A stretch of 64,000 nt of DNA from contig NC_077238.1 of the NCBI RefSeq assembly GCF_947179165.1, positions 83,977,757-84,041,756 on the forward strand. Reading direction: 5' to 3'. The position numbers were made by a program, and so were the translations under genes. Position 1 is the stretch's first letter. Each line of letters opens with the position of its first letter. Below the pieces are notes generated by a model that searched no databases, was not told the DNA's origin, and saw only the letters and a list, made by a program, of their open reading frames with translations. The stretch is from Solanum dulcamara (Eukaryota; Streptophyta; Magnoliopsida; Solanales; Solanaceae). Below are positions 41,030 to 55,700 of the stretch, piece by piece.

Positions 41030-42418
41030 TCGTTCCCAGGTCATTACGGACGCTACTATGGAAAAATCTAAGAAATTTTGACCCGGACCCCCGGCACCTA
41101 AAACATTTGTGGGCTAACACACACGAAAAATTGGCAAAATCCCCTAATTTCTATTGCATCGCCAATAAAATGCTCCTAAACCCCTCTATAGCACCTCCGG
41201 GGCTACTGGAGTCATTCCCCGGGTCGTTACGGATGCTACTATGGAAGAATCCAAGAAAATTTGACCCGAACCCCAGCACCTAAAATATCCGTGGGCTAAC
41301 ACACACGAAAAAGTGGCAAAATTTCTTAATTCTATTGCGCCGCCAATAAAATGCTCCTAAACCCCTCTAAAGCGCCGCCGGGTCTACTGGAGTCATTCCC
41401 TAGGTCGTTACAGACGCTACTATGGAAAATTCCAAGAAACTTTGACCCGGACCCCCGGCGCCTAAAATATTTGTGGGCTAACACACACGAAAAACTGGCA
41501 AAATCCCTAATTCCTATTGCGTCGCCAATAAAATGCTCCTAAACCGCTCTATAGCACCTACGGGGCTATTGGAGTGATTCCTCAGGTCGTTACGGACGCT
41601 ATTATGGAAGAATCCAACAAAATTTGACCCGGACCCCCGGCACATAAAATATCCGTAGGCTAACACACACGAAAAAGTGGCAAAATCCCCTAATTCCTAT
41701 TGCGTCGCCAATAGAATGCTCCTAAACCCCTCTTAAGTGCCTCCGGGGCTACTAGAGTCGTTCCCCAGGTCGTTACGGATGCTACTATGGAAGAATTCAA
41801 GAAATTTTGACCCGAACCCCCGGCACCTAAAATATCCGTGGGCTAACACACACGAAAAAGTGGCAAAATTTCTTAATTCCTATTGCGCTGCCAATAAAAT
41901 GCTCCTAAACCCCTCTAAAGCGCTATCGGGGCTACTGGAGTCGTTCCCCAGGTCGTTACAGATGCTACTATGGAAAAATCCAAGAAATTGTGACCCGGAC
42001 CCCCGGCGCCTAAAAAATCTGTGGGCTAACACACACGAAAAACTGGCAAAATCCCCTAATTCCTATTGCATCGCCAATAAAATGCTCCTAAACCCCTCTA
42101 TAGCACCTACGGGGCTACTGGAGTCATTCCCCAGTTCGTTACGGACGCTACTATGGAAGAATCCAAGAAATTTTGACCCGGACCCCCGGCACCTAAAATA
42201 TCTGTAGGCTAACACACACGAAACACTGGCAAAATTGCTTAATTCCTATTGCGCCGCCAATAAAATGCTCCTAAACCCCTCTAAAGTGCCGCCGGAGCTA
42301 CTGGAGTCGTTCCCCAGGTTGTTACGGATGCTACTATGGAAGAATTCAAGAAAATTTGACCCGGACCCCCTTCACCTAAAAAATCTGTGGGCTAACACAC
42401 AAGAAAAACTGGCAAAAT
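41030..42418 (+). repeat. Satellite segment related to ~25-26.5 kb
   Basis: Units match those about 16 kb upstream in order. Shared markers include CCTAAACCGCTCTATAGCAC, GAGTGATTCCTCAGGTCG, CCCCTCTTAAGTGCC and CATTCCCCAGTTCGTTACGG or its relative. Some of these units also resemble the 15.4-21.3 kb HOR. Confidence 0.82.
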
Positions 42419-45400
42419 TGCCTAATTCCTATTGTGTCGCCAATAAAATGCTCCTAAACCCATCTAGAGCGCCGCCGAGGCTACTGGAGTCGTTCCCCAG
42501 GTCGTTACAAACGCTACTATGGAAGAATACAAGAAAATTTGACTCGGACCCCCAACACCTAAAAAATCCATGGGCTAACACACTCGAAAAATTGGCAAAA
42601 TCGCCTAATTCTATTGCGTCGCAAATAAAATGATCCTAAACCCCTCTAAAGCGCTGCCGGAGCTACTGGAGTCGTTATCCAGGTCGTAACGGATGTTACT
42701 ATGGACGAAATAAAGAAAATTCAACTCAGAACCCTGGTACCTAAAAATTCTGTGGGCTAACACACACGAAAAACTGGCAAAATTGCCTAATTCCTATTGC
42801 GTCGCCAATAAATGCTCCTAAACCCCTCTATTGCACCACCGGGGCTACTGGAGTCGTTCCACAGGTCGTTACGAACGCTACTATGGAAGAAATCAAGAAA
42901 AATCGACCCAGACCCCCAACACCTAAAAATTCGTGGGTTAACACACACGAAAAACTAGCAAAATTGCCTAATTCCTATTGCATCGCCAATAAAATGCTCC
43001 TAAACCCATCTAAAGCGCCGCCGAGGCTATTGGATTCGTTCCCCTGATTGTTACGGATCCTACTATTGAAGAATCCAACAAAATTTGACCCAAACCCCGG
43101 CACCTAAAAAATCCAAGGGTTAACACATACGAAAAACTGGCAAAATCGCCTAATTCCTATTGCGTCGCCAATAAAATGCTCCTAAATCCCTCTATAGCGC
43201 CGCCGGGGCTACTGGAGTCATTCCCCAGGTCGTTACGGACGCTACTATGGAAGAATCCAAGAAAATTCGACCCGGACCCCCGGCACCTAAAAAATCTATG
43301 GGCTAACACACACGAAAAACTAGCAAAATCGCCTAATTCCTACTGCGTCGCCAATAAAATACTCCTAAGCCCCTCTAAAGTGCCGCCGGGGCTACTATAG
43401 TCATTCTCCAGGTCGTTACTGACGCTACTAAGGAAAAATCCAAGAAAATTTGACCCGGACCCCCTTCACCTAAAAAATCTGTGGGCTAACACACAAGAAA
43501 AACTGGCAAAATTGCCTAATTCCTATTGCGTCGCCAATAAAATGCTCCTAAACCCGTCTAGATCGCCGCCGGGGCTACTGGAGTCGTTTCCTAAGTCGTT
43601 ACAAACGCTACTATGGAAAAATACAAGAAAATTCGACTCGGACCCCCAACACCTAAAAAATCAATGGGCTAACACACTCGAAAAATTGGCAAAATCGCCT
43701 AATTCTATTGCATCGCAAATAAAATGATCCTAAACCCCTCTAAAGCGCTGTCGGAGCTACAGGAGTCGTTCTATAGGTCATAACGGATGTTACTATGGAC
43801 GAAATAAAGAAAATTCGACCCGGACCCCCGGCACCTAAAAAATCTGTGGGCTAACACACACGAAAAAGTGGCAAAATTTCTTAATTCCTATTGCGCCGCC
43901 AATAAAATTCTCCTAAACCCCTCTAAAGCGCCGTCGGGGCTACTGGAGTCGTTCCTCAGGTCGTTACGGACGTTACTATGGAAGAAATCAAAAAAATCGA
44001 CCCAGACCCCCAGCACCTAAAAATTCGTGGGTTAACACACACGAAAAACTAACAAAATCGCCTAATTCCTATTGCGTCGCCAATAAAATGCTCCTGAACC
44101 CCTCTAAAGCGCCATCGGGGCTACTGGAGTCATTCCCCAGGTCGTTACGGACGCTACTATGGAAGAATCCAAGAAAATTCGACCCGGACCCACGGCACCT
44201 AAAAAATCTATGGGCTAACACACACGAAAAACTGGCAAAATTGCCTAATTCCTACTGCGTCGCCAATTAAATGCTCCTAAGCCCCTCTAAAGTGCCGCCG
44301 GGGCTACTATAGTCATTCTCCAGGTTGATACTTACGCTACTAAGGAAAAATCTAAGAAAATTTGACCCGGACCCCCTTTACCTAAAAAATCTGTGGGCTA
44401 ACACACAAGAAAAACTGGCAAAATTGCCTAATTCCTATTGCGTCGCCAATAAAATGCTCCTAAACCCGTCTAGATCGCCGTCGGGGCTATTGGAGTCATT
44501 CCCCAGGTCGTTACAAACGCTACTATGGAAGAATACAAGAAAATTCGACTCGGACCCCCAACACCTAAAAAATCAATGGGCTAACACACTCGAAAAATTG
44601 GCAAAATCGCCTAATTCTATTGCGTCGCAAATAAAATGATCCTAAACCCCTCTAAAGCGCCGCCGGAGCTACTGGAGTCGTTCTCCAGGTCGTAACGGAT
44701 GTTACTATGGACGAAATAAAGAAAATTCAACTCAGAACCCTGGTACCTAAAAATTCTGTGGGCTAACACACACGAAAAACTGGCAAAATTGCCTAATTCC
44801 TATTGCGTCGCCAATAAATGCTCCTAAACCCCTCTATTGCACCGCCGGGGCTACTGGAGTCGTTCTACAGGTCGTTACGAACGCTACTATGGAAGAAATC
44901 AAGAAAAATCGACCCAGACCCCCAACACCTAAAAATTCGTGGGTTAACACACACGAAAAACTAGCAAAATTGCCTAATTCCTATTGCATCGCCAATAAAA
45001 TGCTCCTAAACCCATCTAAAGCGCCGCCGAGGCTATTGGATTCGTTCCCCTGATTGTTACGGATCCTACTATTGAAGAATCCAACAAAATTTGACCCAAA
45101 CCCCGGCACCTAAAAAATCCAAGGGTTAACACATACGAAAAATTGGCAAAATCGCCTAATTCCTATTGCGTCGCCAATAAAATGCTCCTAAATCCCTCTA
45201 TAGCGCCGCCGGGGCTACTGGAGTCGTTCCCCAGGTTGTTACGGACACTACTAAGGAAGAATCCAAGAAAATTCGACCCGGACCCCCGGCACCTAAAAAA
45301 TCTGTGGGCTAACACACACGAAAAAGTGGCAAAATTTCTTAATTCCTATTGTGCCGCCAATAAAATGCTTCTAAACCCCTCTAAAGCACCGTCGGGGCTA

Positions 45401-48400
45401 CTGGAGTCGTTCCCCAGGTCGTTACGGACGTTACTATGGATGAAATCAAAAAAATCGACCCAGACCCCCAGCACCTAAAAATTCGTGGGTTAACACACAC
45501 GAAAAACTAACAAAATCACCTAATTTCTATTGCGTCACCAATAAAATGCTCCTGAACCCCTCTAAAGCGCCATCGGGGCTACTGGAGTCATTCCCCAGGT
45601 CGTTACGGACGCTACTATGGAAGAATCCAAGAAAATTCGACCCGGACCCCCGGCACCTAAAAAATCTATGGGCTAACACACACGAAAAACTGGCAAAATC
45701 GCCTAATTCCTACTGCGTCGCCAATAAAATACTCCTAAGCCCCTCTAAAGTGCCGCCGGGGCTACTATAGTCATTCTCCAGGTCGTTACTGACGCTACTA
45801 AGGAAAAATCCAAGAAAATTTGACCCGGACCCCCTTTACCTAAAAATTCTGTGGGCTAACACACAAGAAAAACTGGCAAAATTGCCTAATTCCTATTGCG
45901 TCGCCAATAAAATGCTCCTAAACCCGTCTAGATCACCGTCGGGGCTATTGGAGTCATTCCCCAGGTCGTTACAAACGCTACTATGGAAGAATACAAGAAA
46001 ATTCGACTCGGACCCCCAACACCTAAAAAATCAATGGGCTAACACACTCGAAAAATTGGCAAAATCGCCTAATTCTATTGCGTCGCAAATAAAATGATCC
46101 TAAACCCCTCTAAAGCGCCGCCGGAGCTACTGGAGTCGTTCTCCAGGTCGTAACGGATGTTACTATGGACGAAATAAAGAAAATTCAACTCAGAACCCTG
46201 GTACCTAAAAATTCTGTGGGCTAACACACACGAAAAACTGGCAAAATTGCCTAATTCCTATTGCGTCGCCAATAAATGCTCCTAAACCCCTCTATTGCAC
46301 CGCCGGGGCTACTGGAGTAGTTCTACAGGTCGTTACGAACGCTACTATGGAAGAAATCAAGAAAAATCGACCCAGACCCCCAACACCTAAAAATTCGTGG
46401 GTTAACACACACGAAAAACTAGCAAAATTGCCTAATTCCTATTGCATCGCCAATAAAATGCTCCTAAACCCATCTAAAGCGCCGCCGAGGCTATTGGATT
46501 CGTTCCCCTGATTGTTACGGATCCTACTATTGAAGAATCCAACAAAATTTGACCCAAACCCCGGCACCTAAAAAATCCAAGGGTTAACACATACGAAAAA
46601 TTGGCAAAATCGCCTAATTCCTATTGCGTCGCCAATAAAATGCTCCTAAATCCCTCTATAGCGCCGCCGGGGCTACTGGAGTCGTTCCCCAGGTTGTTAC
46701 GGACACTACTAAGGAAGAATCCAAGAAAATTCGACCCGGACCCCCGGCACCTAAAAAATCTGTGGGCTAACACACACGAAAAAGTGGCAAAATTTCTTAA
46801 TTCCTATTGTGCCGCCAATAAAATGCTTCTAAACCCCTCTAAAGCACCGTCGGGGCTACTGGAGTCGTTCCCCAGGTCGTTACGGACGTTACTATGGAAG
46901 AAATCAAAAAAATCGACCCAGACCCCCAGCACCTAAAAATTCGTGGGTTAACACACACGAAAAACTAACAAAATCACCTAATTTCTATTGCGTCACCAAT
47001 AAAATGCTCCTGAACCCCTCTAAAGCGCCATCGGGGCTACTGGAGTCATTCCCCAGGTCGTTACGGACGCTACTATGGAAGAATCCAAGAAAATTCGACC
47101 CGGACCCCCGGCACCTAAAAAATCTATGGGCTAACACACACGAAAAACTGGCAAAATCGCCTAATTCCTACTGCGTCGCCAATAAAATACTCCTAAGCCC
47201 CTCTAAAGTGCCGTCGGGGCTACTATAGTCATTCTCCAGGTCGTTACTGACGCTACTAAGGAAAAATCCAAGAAAATTTGACCCGGACCCCCTTCACCTA
47301 AAAAATATGTGGGCTAACACACAAGAAAAACTGGCAAAATTGCCTAATTCCTATTGCGTAGCCAATAAAATGCTCCTAAACCCGTCTAGATCGCCGCCGG
47401 GGCTACTGGAGTCGTTCCCCAGGTCGTTACAAACGCTACTATGGAAAAATACAAGAAAATTCGACTCGGACCCCCAACACCTAAAAAATCAATGGGCTAA
47501 CACACTCGAAAAATTGGCAAAATCGCCTAATTCTATTGCATCGCAAATAAAATGATCCTAAACCCCTCTAAAGCGCTGTCGGAGCTACAAGAGTCGTTCT
47601 ATAGGTCATAACGGATGTTACTATGGACGAAATAAAGAAAATTCGACCCGGACCCCCGGCACCTAAAAAATCTGTGGGCTAACACACACGAAAAAGTGGC
47701 AAAATTTCTTAATTCCTATTGCGCCGCCAATAAAATTCTCCTAAACCCCTCTAAAGCGCCGTCGGGGCTACTGGAGTCGTTCCTCAGGTCGTTACGGACG
47801 TTACTATGGAAGAAATCAAAAAAATCAACCCAGACCCCCAGCACCTAAAAATTCGTGGGTTAACACACACGAAAAACTAACAAAATCGCCTAATTCCTAT
47901 TGCGTCGCCAATAAAATGCTCCTGAACCCCTCTAAAGCGCCATCGGGGCTACTGGAGTCATTCCCCAGGTCGTTACGGACGCTACTATGGAAGAATCCAA
48001 GAAAATTCGACCCGGACCCACGGCACCTAAAAAATCTATGGGCTAACACACACGAAAAACTGGCAAAATTGCCTAATTCCTACTGCGTCGCCAATTAAAT
48101 GCTCCTAAGCCCCTCTAAAGTGCCGCCGGGGCTACTATAGTCATTCTCCAGGTTGATACTTACGCTACTAAGGAAAAATCTAAGAAAATTTGACCCGGAC
48201 CCCCTTTACCTAAAAAATCTGTGGGCTAACACACAAGAAAAACTGGCAAAATTGCCTAATTCCTATTGCGTCGCCAATAAAATGCTCCTAAACCCGTCTA
48301 GATCGCCGTCGGGGCTACTGAAGTCATTCCCCAGGTCGTTACAAACGCTACTATGGAAGAATACAAGAAAATTCGACTCGGACCCCCAACACCTAAAAAA

Positions 48401-49710
48401 TCAATGGGCTAACTCACTCGAAAAATTGGCAAAATCGCCTAATTCTATTGCGTCGCAAATAAAATGATCCTAAACCCCTCTAAAGCGCTGTCGGAGCTAC
48501 TGGAGTCGTTCTATAGGTCGTAACGGATGTTACAATGGACGAAATAAAGAAAATTCAACTCGGAACCCTGGTACCTAAAAATTCTGTGGGCTAACACACA
48601 CGAAAAACTAGCAAAATTGCCTAATTCCTATTGCGTCGCCAATAAATGCTCCTAAACCCCTCTATTGCACCGCCAGGGCTACTGGAGTCGTTCCACAGGT
48701 CGTTACGAACGCTACTATGGAAGAAATCAAGAAAAATCGACCCAGACCCCCAGCACCTAAAAATTCGTGGGTTAACACACACGAAAAACTAGCAAAATTG
48801 CCTAATTCCTATTGCATCGCCAATAAAATGCTCCTAAACCCCTCTAAAACGCCGCTGAGGCTATTGGATTCGTTCCCCTGGTTGTTACGGATGCTACTAT
48901 TGAAGAATCCAACAAAATTTGACCCAAACCCCCGGCACCTAAAAATCTGAGGGTTAACACACACGAAAAACTGGCAAAATCGCCTAATTCCTATTGCGTC
49001 GCTAATAAAATGCTCCTAAACCACTCTATAGCGCCCCCGGGGCTACTGGAGTCGTTCCCCAGGTTGTTACGAACACTACTATGGAAGAATCCAAGAAAAT
49101 TCGACCCGGACCCCCGGCACCTAAAACATCTGTGGGCTAACACACACGAAAAAGTGACAAAATTTCTTAATTCCTATTGCGCCGTCAATAAAATGCTCCT
49201 AAACCCCTCTAAAGTGCCGTCGGGGCTACTGGAGTCGTTACCCAGGTCGTTACGGACGTTACTATGGAAGAAATCAAAAAAATCGATCCAGACCCCCAGC
49301 ACCTAAAAATTCGTGGGTTAACACACACGAAAAACTAACAAAATCGCCTAATTCCTATTGCGTCGCCAATAAAATGCTCCTGAACCCCTCTAAAGCGCCG
49401 CCGGGGCTACTGGAGTCATTCCCCAGGTCATTACGGACGCTACTATGGAAGAATCCAAGAAAATTTGACCCGGACCCCCGGCACCTAAAAAATCTATGGG
49501 CTAACACACACGAAAAACTGGCAAAATCGCCTAATTCCTACTGCGTCGCCAATAAAATGCTCCTTACCCCGTCTAAAGTGCCGCCGGGGCTACTATAGTC
49601 ATTTTGCAGGTCGTTACTGACGCTACTAAGGAAAAATCCAAGAAAATTTGACCCGGACCCCCTTCACCTAAAAAATCTGTGGGCTAACACACAAGAAATA
49701 TTGGCAAAAT
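42418..49710 (+). repeat. Young HOR domain: 6-, 5-, 8-, 8-, 5-, 8-monomer blocks
   Basis: Measured from one phase point (the T of T(T/C)GCCTAATTCC in the unit with ACACAAGAAA), blocks start at 42418, 43512, 44424, 45882, 47340 and 48252, and the next point is 49710. Lengths are 1094, 912, 1458, 1458, 912 and 1458 bp, that is 6, 5, 8, 8, 5 and 8 units less 3-6 bases. The 912 bp blocks at 43512 and 47340 are near-identical and share the rare GTTCTATAGGTCATAACGGA. The flanking 8-unit blocks are near-identical too. A BamHI site, GGATCC, within TTACGGATCCTACTATTG lies at 43055, 45061 and 46519. High identity and repeated block order point to recent amplification. Confidence 0.93.
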
Positions 49711-52700
49711 CGCCTAATTCCTATTGCGCCGCCAATAAAATGCTCTTAAACGGCTTTAAAGCGCCGTCGGGGCTACTGGAGTTGTTACCCAGGTCGTTAA
49801 GGACGCTACTATTGAAAAATCCATGAAAATTTAACCCAGACCCACGGCGCCTAAAAAATCTGTGGGATAACACACACGAAAAATTGGCAAAATCCCCTAA
49901 TTCCTATTGCGTCGCCAATAAAATTCTCCTAAACCCCTCTATAGCACCTCTGGGCTACTAAAGTCCTTCCCCAGGTCGTTACGGACGCTACTATGGAAGA
50001 ATCCAAGAGAATTTGACCCGGACCCCCGGCACATAAAATATCTGTGGGCTAACACACACGAAAAAGTGGCAAAATTACTTAATTTCTATTACGCCGCCAA
50101 TAAAATGCTCCTAAACCCCTCTAAAGCGCCGCCGGGGCTACTAGAGTCGTTCCCCAGGTCATTACGTATGCTACTATGAAATAATTCTAAAAAATTTGAT
50201 TCGTACCCCCTTCACCTAAAAAATCTGTGGGCTAACACACAAGAAATACTGGCAAAATTGCCTAATTCCTATTGCGTCGCCAATAAAATGCACCTAAACC
50301 CCTCTATAGAACCTCCGGGGCTACTGGAGTCCTTCCCCAGGTCATTACAGACGCTACTATGGAAGATTCCAAGAAATTTTGACCCGTCCTCCCGGCACGT
50401 AAAAAATCTGTGTGCTAACACACACGAAAAACTGGCAAAATCACCCAATTCCTATTGCGTCTCAAATAAAATGCTCCTAAACCCCTTTAAAGCCCCGCCG
50501 GGGCTACTGGAGTCGTTCCCCAGGTCGTTACGGATGCTACTGTGGAAGTATCTAAGAAAATTTGACTCGGACCCCCGGCACCTAAAAAATCCGTGGGCTA
50601 ACACACACGAAAAACTGGCAAAATCGCCTAATTCCTATTGCGTCGCCAATAAAATGCCCCTAAACCCCTCTATAGCACCTCCGGGGCTACTGGAGTCCTT
50701 CCCCAGGTCGTTACGGACGCTACTATGGAAGAAATCAAGAAAATTCGACCCGTACCCCCGGCACCTAAAATTTCTATGGGCTAACACACACGAAAATCTA
50801 GAAAAATTGCTTAATACCTATTGCGTCTCTAATATAATGATCCTAAACACCTCTAAAGCACCGCCGGGGTGGATGGAGTCGTTCCCCAGGTCGTTACGGA
50901 CGCTACTATGATAGAATGCAAAAAATTTGACCCATACCCCCTTCACCTAAAAAGTCTGTGGGATAACACACAAGAAATAATGGCAAAATCGCCTAATTCC
51001 TATTGCGTCGCCAATAAAATACTCCTAAACCCCTCTATAGAATCGCCGGGGTTACTGGAGTCGTTCCCCAGGTCGTTGCGGATGCTACTATGGCAGAATA
51101 GAAGAAAATTCGACTCGGACCCCCAACACCTAAAAAAGCCGTGGGCTAACACACACGAAAAACTGGCAAAATCGCCTAATTCTATTGCATCGCAAATAAA
51201 ATGATCCTAATCCCCTCTAAAGCGCTGCTGGAGCTAGTGGAGTCGTTCCCCAGGTCGTAACGGACGCTACTATGGAAGAAATCAAGAAAATTCAACCCAG
51301 ACCCCCGGCACCTTAAATATTCAGTGGGCTAACACACACGAAAAATTGGCAAATTCACCTAATTCCTATTACGTCTCCAATAAATGCTCCTAAACCCCTT
51401 TATTGCACCGCCGAGGCTACTGGAGTCTTTCCCGAGGTCGTTACGGACGCTACTATGGAAGAATCCAAGAAAACTCGACACGGACCCCTGGCACGTAAAA
51501 ATTCGTGGTCTAACACACACGAAAATCTAGCAAAATCGCTTAATTCCTATTGCGTCTCTAATAAAATGATCCTAAACCCCTCTAAAGCGCAGACGGGGCT
51601 ACTGGAGTCTTTCCCCAGGTCGTTATGGACGCTAGTATGGAAGAATCCAAGAAAATTTGACCCAGACCCCCGGTACCTAAAAAATCCGTGGTCTAACACA
51701 CACGAAAAACTGGCAAAATTGCCTAATTCCTATTGTGTCTCCAATAAAATGCTCCTATACCCCTCTAAAGCGCCGCTGGGGCAACTGGAGTCGTTCCTCG
51801 GGTCGTTACAGACGCTACTATGGAAGAATCCAAGAAAATTTAACCCGAACCCCCGTCACCTAAAATATCCGTGGGTTAACACACACGAAAAAGTGGCAAA
51901 ATTTCTTAATTCCTATTGCGCCGCCAATAAAATGCTCCTAAACCCCTCTAAAGCACCGTCGGGGCTACTGGAGTCGTTCCCCAGGTCGTTTCGGATGCTA
52001 CTATGGAAAAATCCAAGAAAATTTGACCCGTACCCCCGACACCTAAAAAATCTGTGGGCTAACACACACAAAAAACTAGCAAAATCCCCTAATTCCTATT
52101 GCGTCACCAATAAAATGCTCCTACGCCCCTCTATAGCACCTCTGGGGCTACTGGATTCATTCCCCAGTTCGTTACGGACGCTACTATGGAAGAATACAAG
52201 AAAATTTGACCCAGACCCCTTTCACCTAAAAAATATGTAGGCTAACACACAAGAAAAACTGGCAAAATCTGCTAATTCCTATTGCGTCACCAATACAATG
52301 CTCCTAAACCCCTCTATAGTGACACCGGGGCTACTGGAGTCGTTCCTTAGGTCGTTATAGTTGCTACTATGAAAGAATAAAAGAAAATTTGACACGAACC
52401 CCCGGCACCTAAAAAATCCGTGGGCTAACACACATGAAAAACTGGCAAAATCGCCTAATTCCTATTGCGTCGCCAATAAAATGCTCCTAAACCCCTCAAT
52501 AGCATCGCCGGGGCTATTGGAGTCGTTCCCCAGGTCGTTACGGACTCTACTATGGAAGAATCCAAGAAAATTTGACCCGGACCCCCGGCACCTAAAAAAT
52601 CCGTGGGGTAACACACACGAAAAACTGGCAAAATCGCCTAATTCCTATTACGTCGCCAATAAAATGCCCCTAAACCCCTCTATAGCATCGCCGGGGCTAT

Positions 52701-55700
52701 TAGAGTCGTTCCCCAGGTCGTTACGGACTCTACTATGGAAGAATCCAAGAAAATTTGACCCAGACCCCCGGCACCTAAAATATCCGTGGGCTAACACACA
52801 TGAAAAACTTGCAAAATCGCCTAATTCCTATTGCGTCGCCAATAAAATGCTCCTGAACCACTCTAAAGTGCCGCTCGGGCTACTGGAGTCGTTCCCCAGG
52901 TCGTTACGGATGCTACTATGGAAGAATCCAAGAAATTTTGACTCGAACCCCCGACACCTAAAAAATTCGTGGGCTAACACACAGGAAAAACTGGCGAAAT
53001 CGCCTAATTCCTATTGCGTCGCCAATAAAATGCTCCTAAACCTCTCTATAGCTCCGTCAGGGCTACTGAAGTCTTTCCCCAAGTAGTTACGGACGCTATT
53101 ATGGAAGAATGGAAGAAATTTCGACCCGTACCCCCGGCACTTAAAAAGTCCGTGGACTAAATCACACGAAAAACTTGCAAAATCGCCTAATTCCTATTGC
53201 GTCACCAATAAAATGCTCCTAAACCACTATAAAGCGCCGCCGGGGCTACTGGAGTTGTTCCCTAGGTTGTTACGGAAGCTACTATGGACGAATCCAAGAA
53301 AATTTGACCCGGACCCCCGGTACCTTAAAAATTCAATGGGATAACACACACGAAAAACTGGCAAAATCGCCTAATTCTCATTGCGTCGCCAATAAAATGC
53401 TCCTAAACCCCTCTATAGCACCATCGGGGCTACTAGATTCATTCCCCAGGTCGTTACGGATTCTACTATGGAAGAATCCAAGAAAATTCGACTCGGACCC
53501 CTAGCACGTAAAAAATCTGTGGGCTAACACACACGAAAATCTGGAAAAATTACCTAATTCCTATTGCATCTCTAATAAAATGATCCTAAACCCCTCTAAA
53601 GCACCGCCGGAGCTACTGGAGTCATTCCCCAGGTCGTTACGGACGCTAGTATGGAAGAATCTAAGAAAATTTGACCAGACCCCGGTACCTAAAATATCCG
53701 TGGGCTAACACACACGAAAAACTGGCAAAATTGCCTAATTCCTATTCTGTCTCTAATAAAATGCTCCTATACCCATCTAAAGCACCGCTGGGGCAACTGG
53801 AGTCGTTCCCCAGGTCGTTACAGACGCTACTATGGAAGAATCCAAGAAAATTTGACACGAACCCCCGTCACCTAAAAAATCTGTGGGTTAACACACACGA
53901 AAAACTGGCAAAATCGCCTAATTCCTATTGCGTCGCCAATAAAATGCTCCTAAATCCCTCTATAGCACCGCCGGGGCTACTACAGTCGTTCCCCAGGTCG
54001 TTACGGACGCTACTATGCAAGAATCCAAGAAAATTCGACCTGGACCTCCGGCACCTAAAAAATCTGTGGGCTAACACACACGAAAAACTGGCAAAATTGC
54101 CTAATTCCTATTGCATCTCTAATAAAATGCTCCTATACCCCTCTAAAGCGCCGCTGGGGCTACTAGAGTCATTCCCCAGGTCGTTACGGATGCTACTATG
54201 GAAGAATCCAAGAAACTTTTACCCGGACCCCCTTCACCTAAAAAATATGTGGGCTAACACACAAGAAAAACTGGCAAAATCTGCTAATTCCTATTGTGTC
54301 GCCAATAAAATGCTCCTAAACCCCTCTATAGTGCCGCCGGGGCTACTGGAGCCGTTCCCCAGGTCTTTACGGATGCTACTATGGAAAAATAATAAAAAAA
54401 ATTGACCCGAACCCCCGGCACCTAAAAAATCCGTGGGCTAACATACACAAAAAATTGACAAAATCGCCTAATTCCTATTGCGTTGCCAATAAAATGCCCC
54501 TAAACCCCTCTATAGAATCACCGGGGTTATTGGAGTCGTTCCCCAGGTCGTTACGGACTCTACTATTGAAGAATCCAAGAAAATTTAACCCGGATTCCCG
54601 GCACCTAAAAAATCCGTGGGCTAACACACACGAAAAACTTGCAAAATCGCCTAATTCTTATTGCGTCGCCAAATAACGGACGCTACTATCAAAAAAATCA
54701 AGAAAATTCGACCCGGACCCCCTTCACCTAAAAAATATGTGTGCTAACACACAAGAAATACTGGCAAAATCGCCCAATTCCTATTGCGTCTCCAATAAAA
54801 TGCTCCTAAACCCCTCTAAAGTGCCGCCGGGGCTACTGGAGTCGTTCCCCAGGTCATTACGGATGCTACTGTGTAATAATCCAAGAAAATTTGACCCGGC
54901 CCCCCGGCACGTAAAAACTCTGTGTGCTAACACACACGAAAAACTGGCAAAATCACCTAATTCCTATTGCGTCTCAAATAAAATGCTCCTAAACCCCTCT
55001 AAAGCGCCGCCGGGGCTACTGGAGTCGTTCCCCAGGTCGTTACGGATGCTACTGTGGAAAATTGCAAGAAAATTTGACCCCGACCCCCGGCACCTAAAAA
55101 ATCCGTAGGCTAACACACACGAAAAACTGGCAAAATCGCCTAATTCCTATTGCGTCGCCAATAAAATGCCCCTAAACCCCTCTATAGCATCGCCGTGGCT
55201 ATTTGAGTCGTTCCCCAGGTCGTTACGAACTCTACTATGGAAGAAATCAAGAAAATTCAACCCGGACCCCCGGCACCTAAAAAATCCGTGGGCTAACACA
55301 CACGAAAAACTTGCAAAATCGACTAATTCCTATTGCGTTGCCAATAAAATGCCCCTAAACCCCTCTATAGAATCACCGGGGTTATTGGAGTCGTTCCCCA
55401 GGTCATTACGGATGCTACTATGGAAGAATCTAAGAAATTTTGACTCGAACCCCCAGGACCTAAAAAATTTGTGGGTTAACACACACGAAAAACTGGCGAA
55501 ATTGCCTAATTCCTATTGCGTCGCCAATAAAATGCTCTAAAACCCCTTTATAACGCCACCGGGGCTACTGGAGTCGTTCCCCAGGCCGTTACCAACGCTA
55601 CTATAGAAGAATCCAAGAAAATTTGACCCGGACCCCCGGCACTTAAAAAATCCGTGGGCTAACACACACGAAAAACTAGCAAAATTGCTTAATTCCTATC

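Larger units (their letters stand above)
35230..41030 (+). repeat. 18-monomer (3294 bp) segmental duplication with nested repeats
   Basis: The rare GTTCACCTACAAAATCTGTG begins at 37067 and 40361, exactly 3294 bp or 18 units apart. Flanking units match over at least 36.48-37.27 versus 39.77-40.56 kb. Inside, a unit pair with TTCCCATTGCGTCTCC and CTACTGTGTAAGAATCC recurs with reverse-strand open frames starting at 37264, 38545, 38911 and 40558. These are 7, 2 and 9 units apart (1281, 366 and 1647 bp). The unusual GGCCGTTACCAACGCTACTA occurs near 36465, 38112 and 39757. No net frame-changing indel occurs across 37145-39781. Confidence 0.92.

Noticed and set aside
43055..46524. BamHI sites as functional motifs
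   Set aside because: GGATCC arises from one substitution in one HOR-specific unit. It is a useful marker but there is no sign of function.
42418..49710. Assembly artefact as the sole cause of the near-identical blocks
   Set aside because: Each block carries its own private substitutions and the block lengths differ in an ordered way, so simple duplication by the assembler is unlikely. It cannot be excluded without reads.
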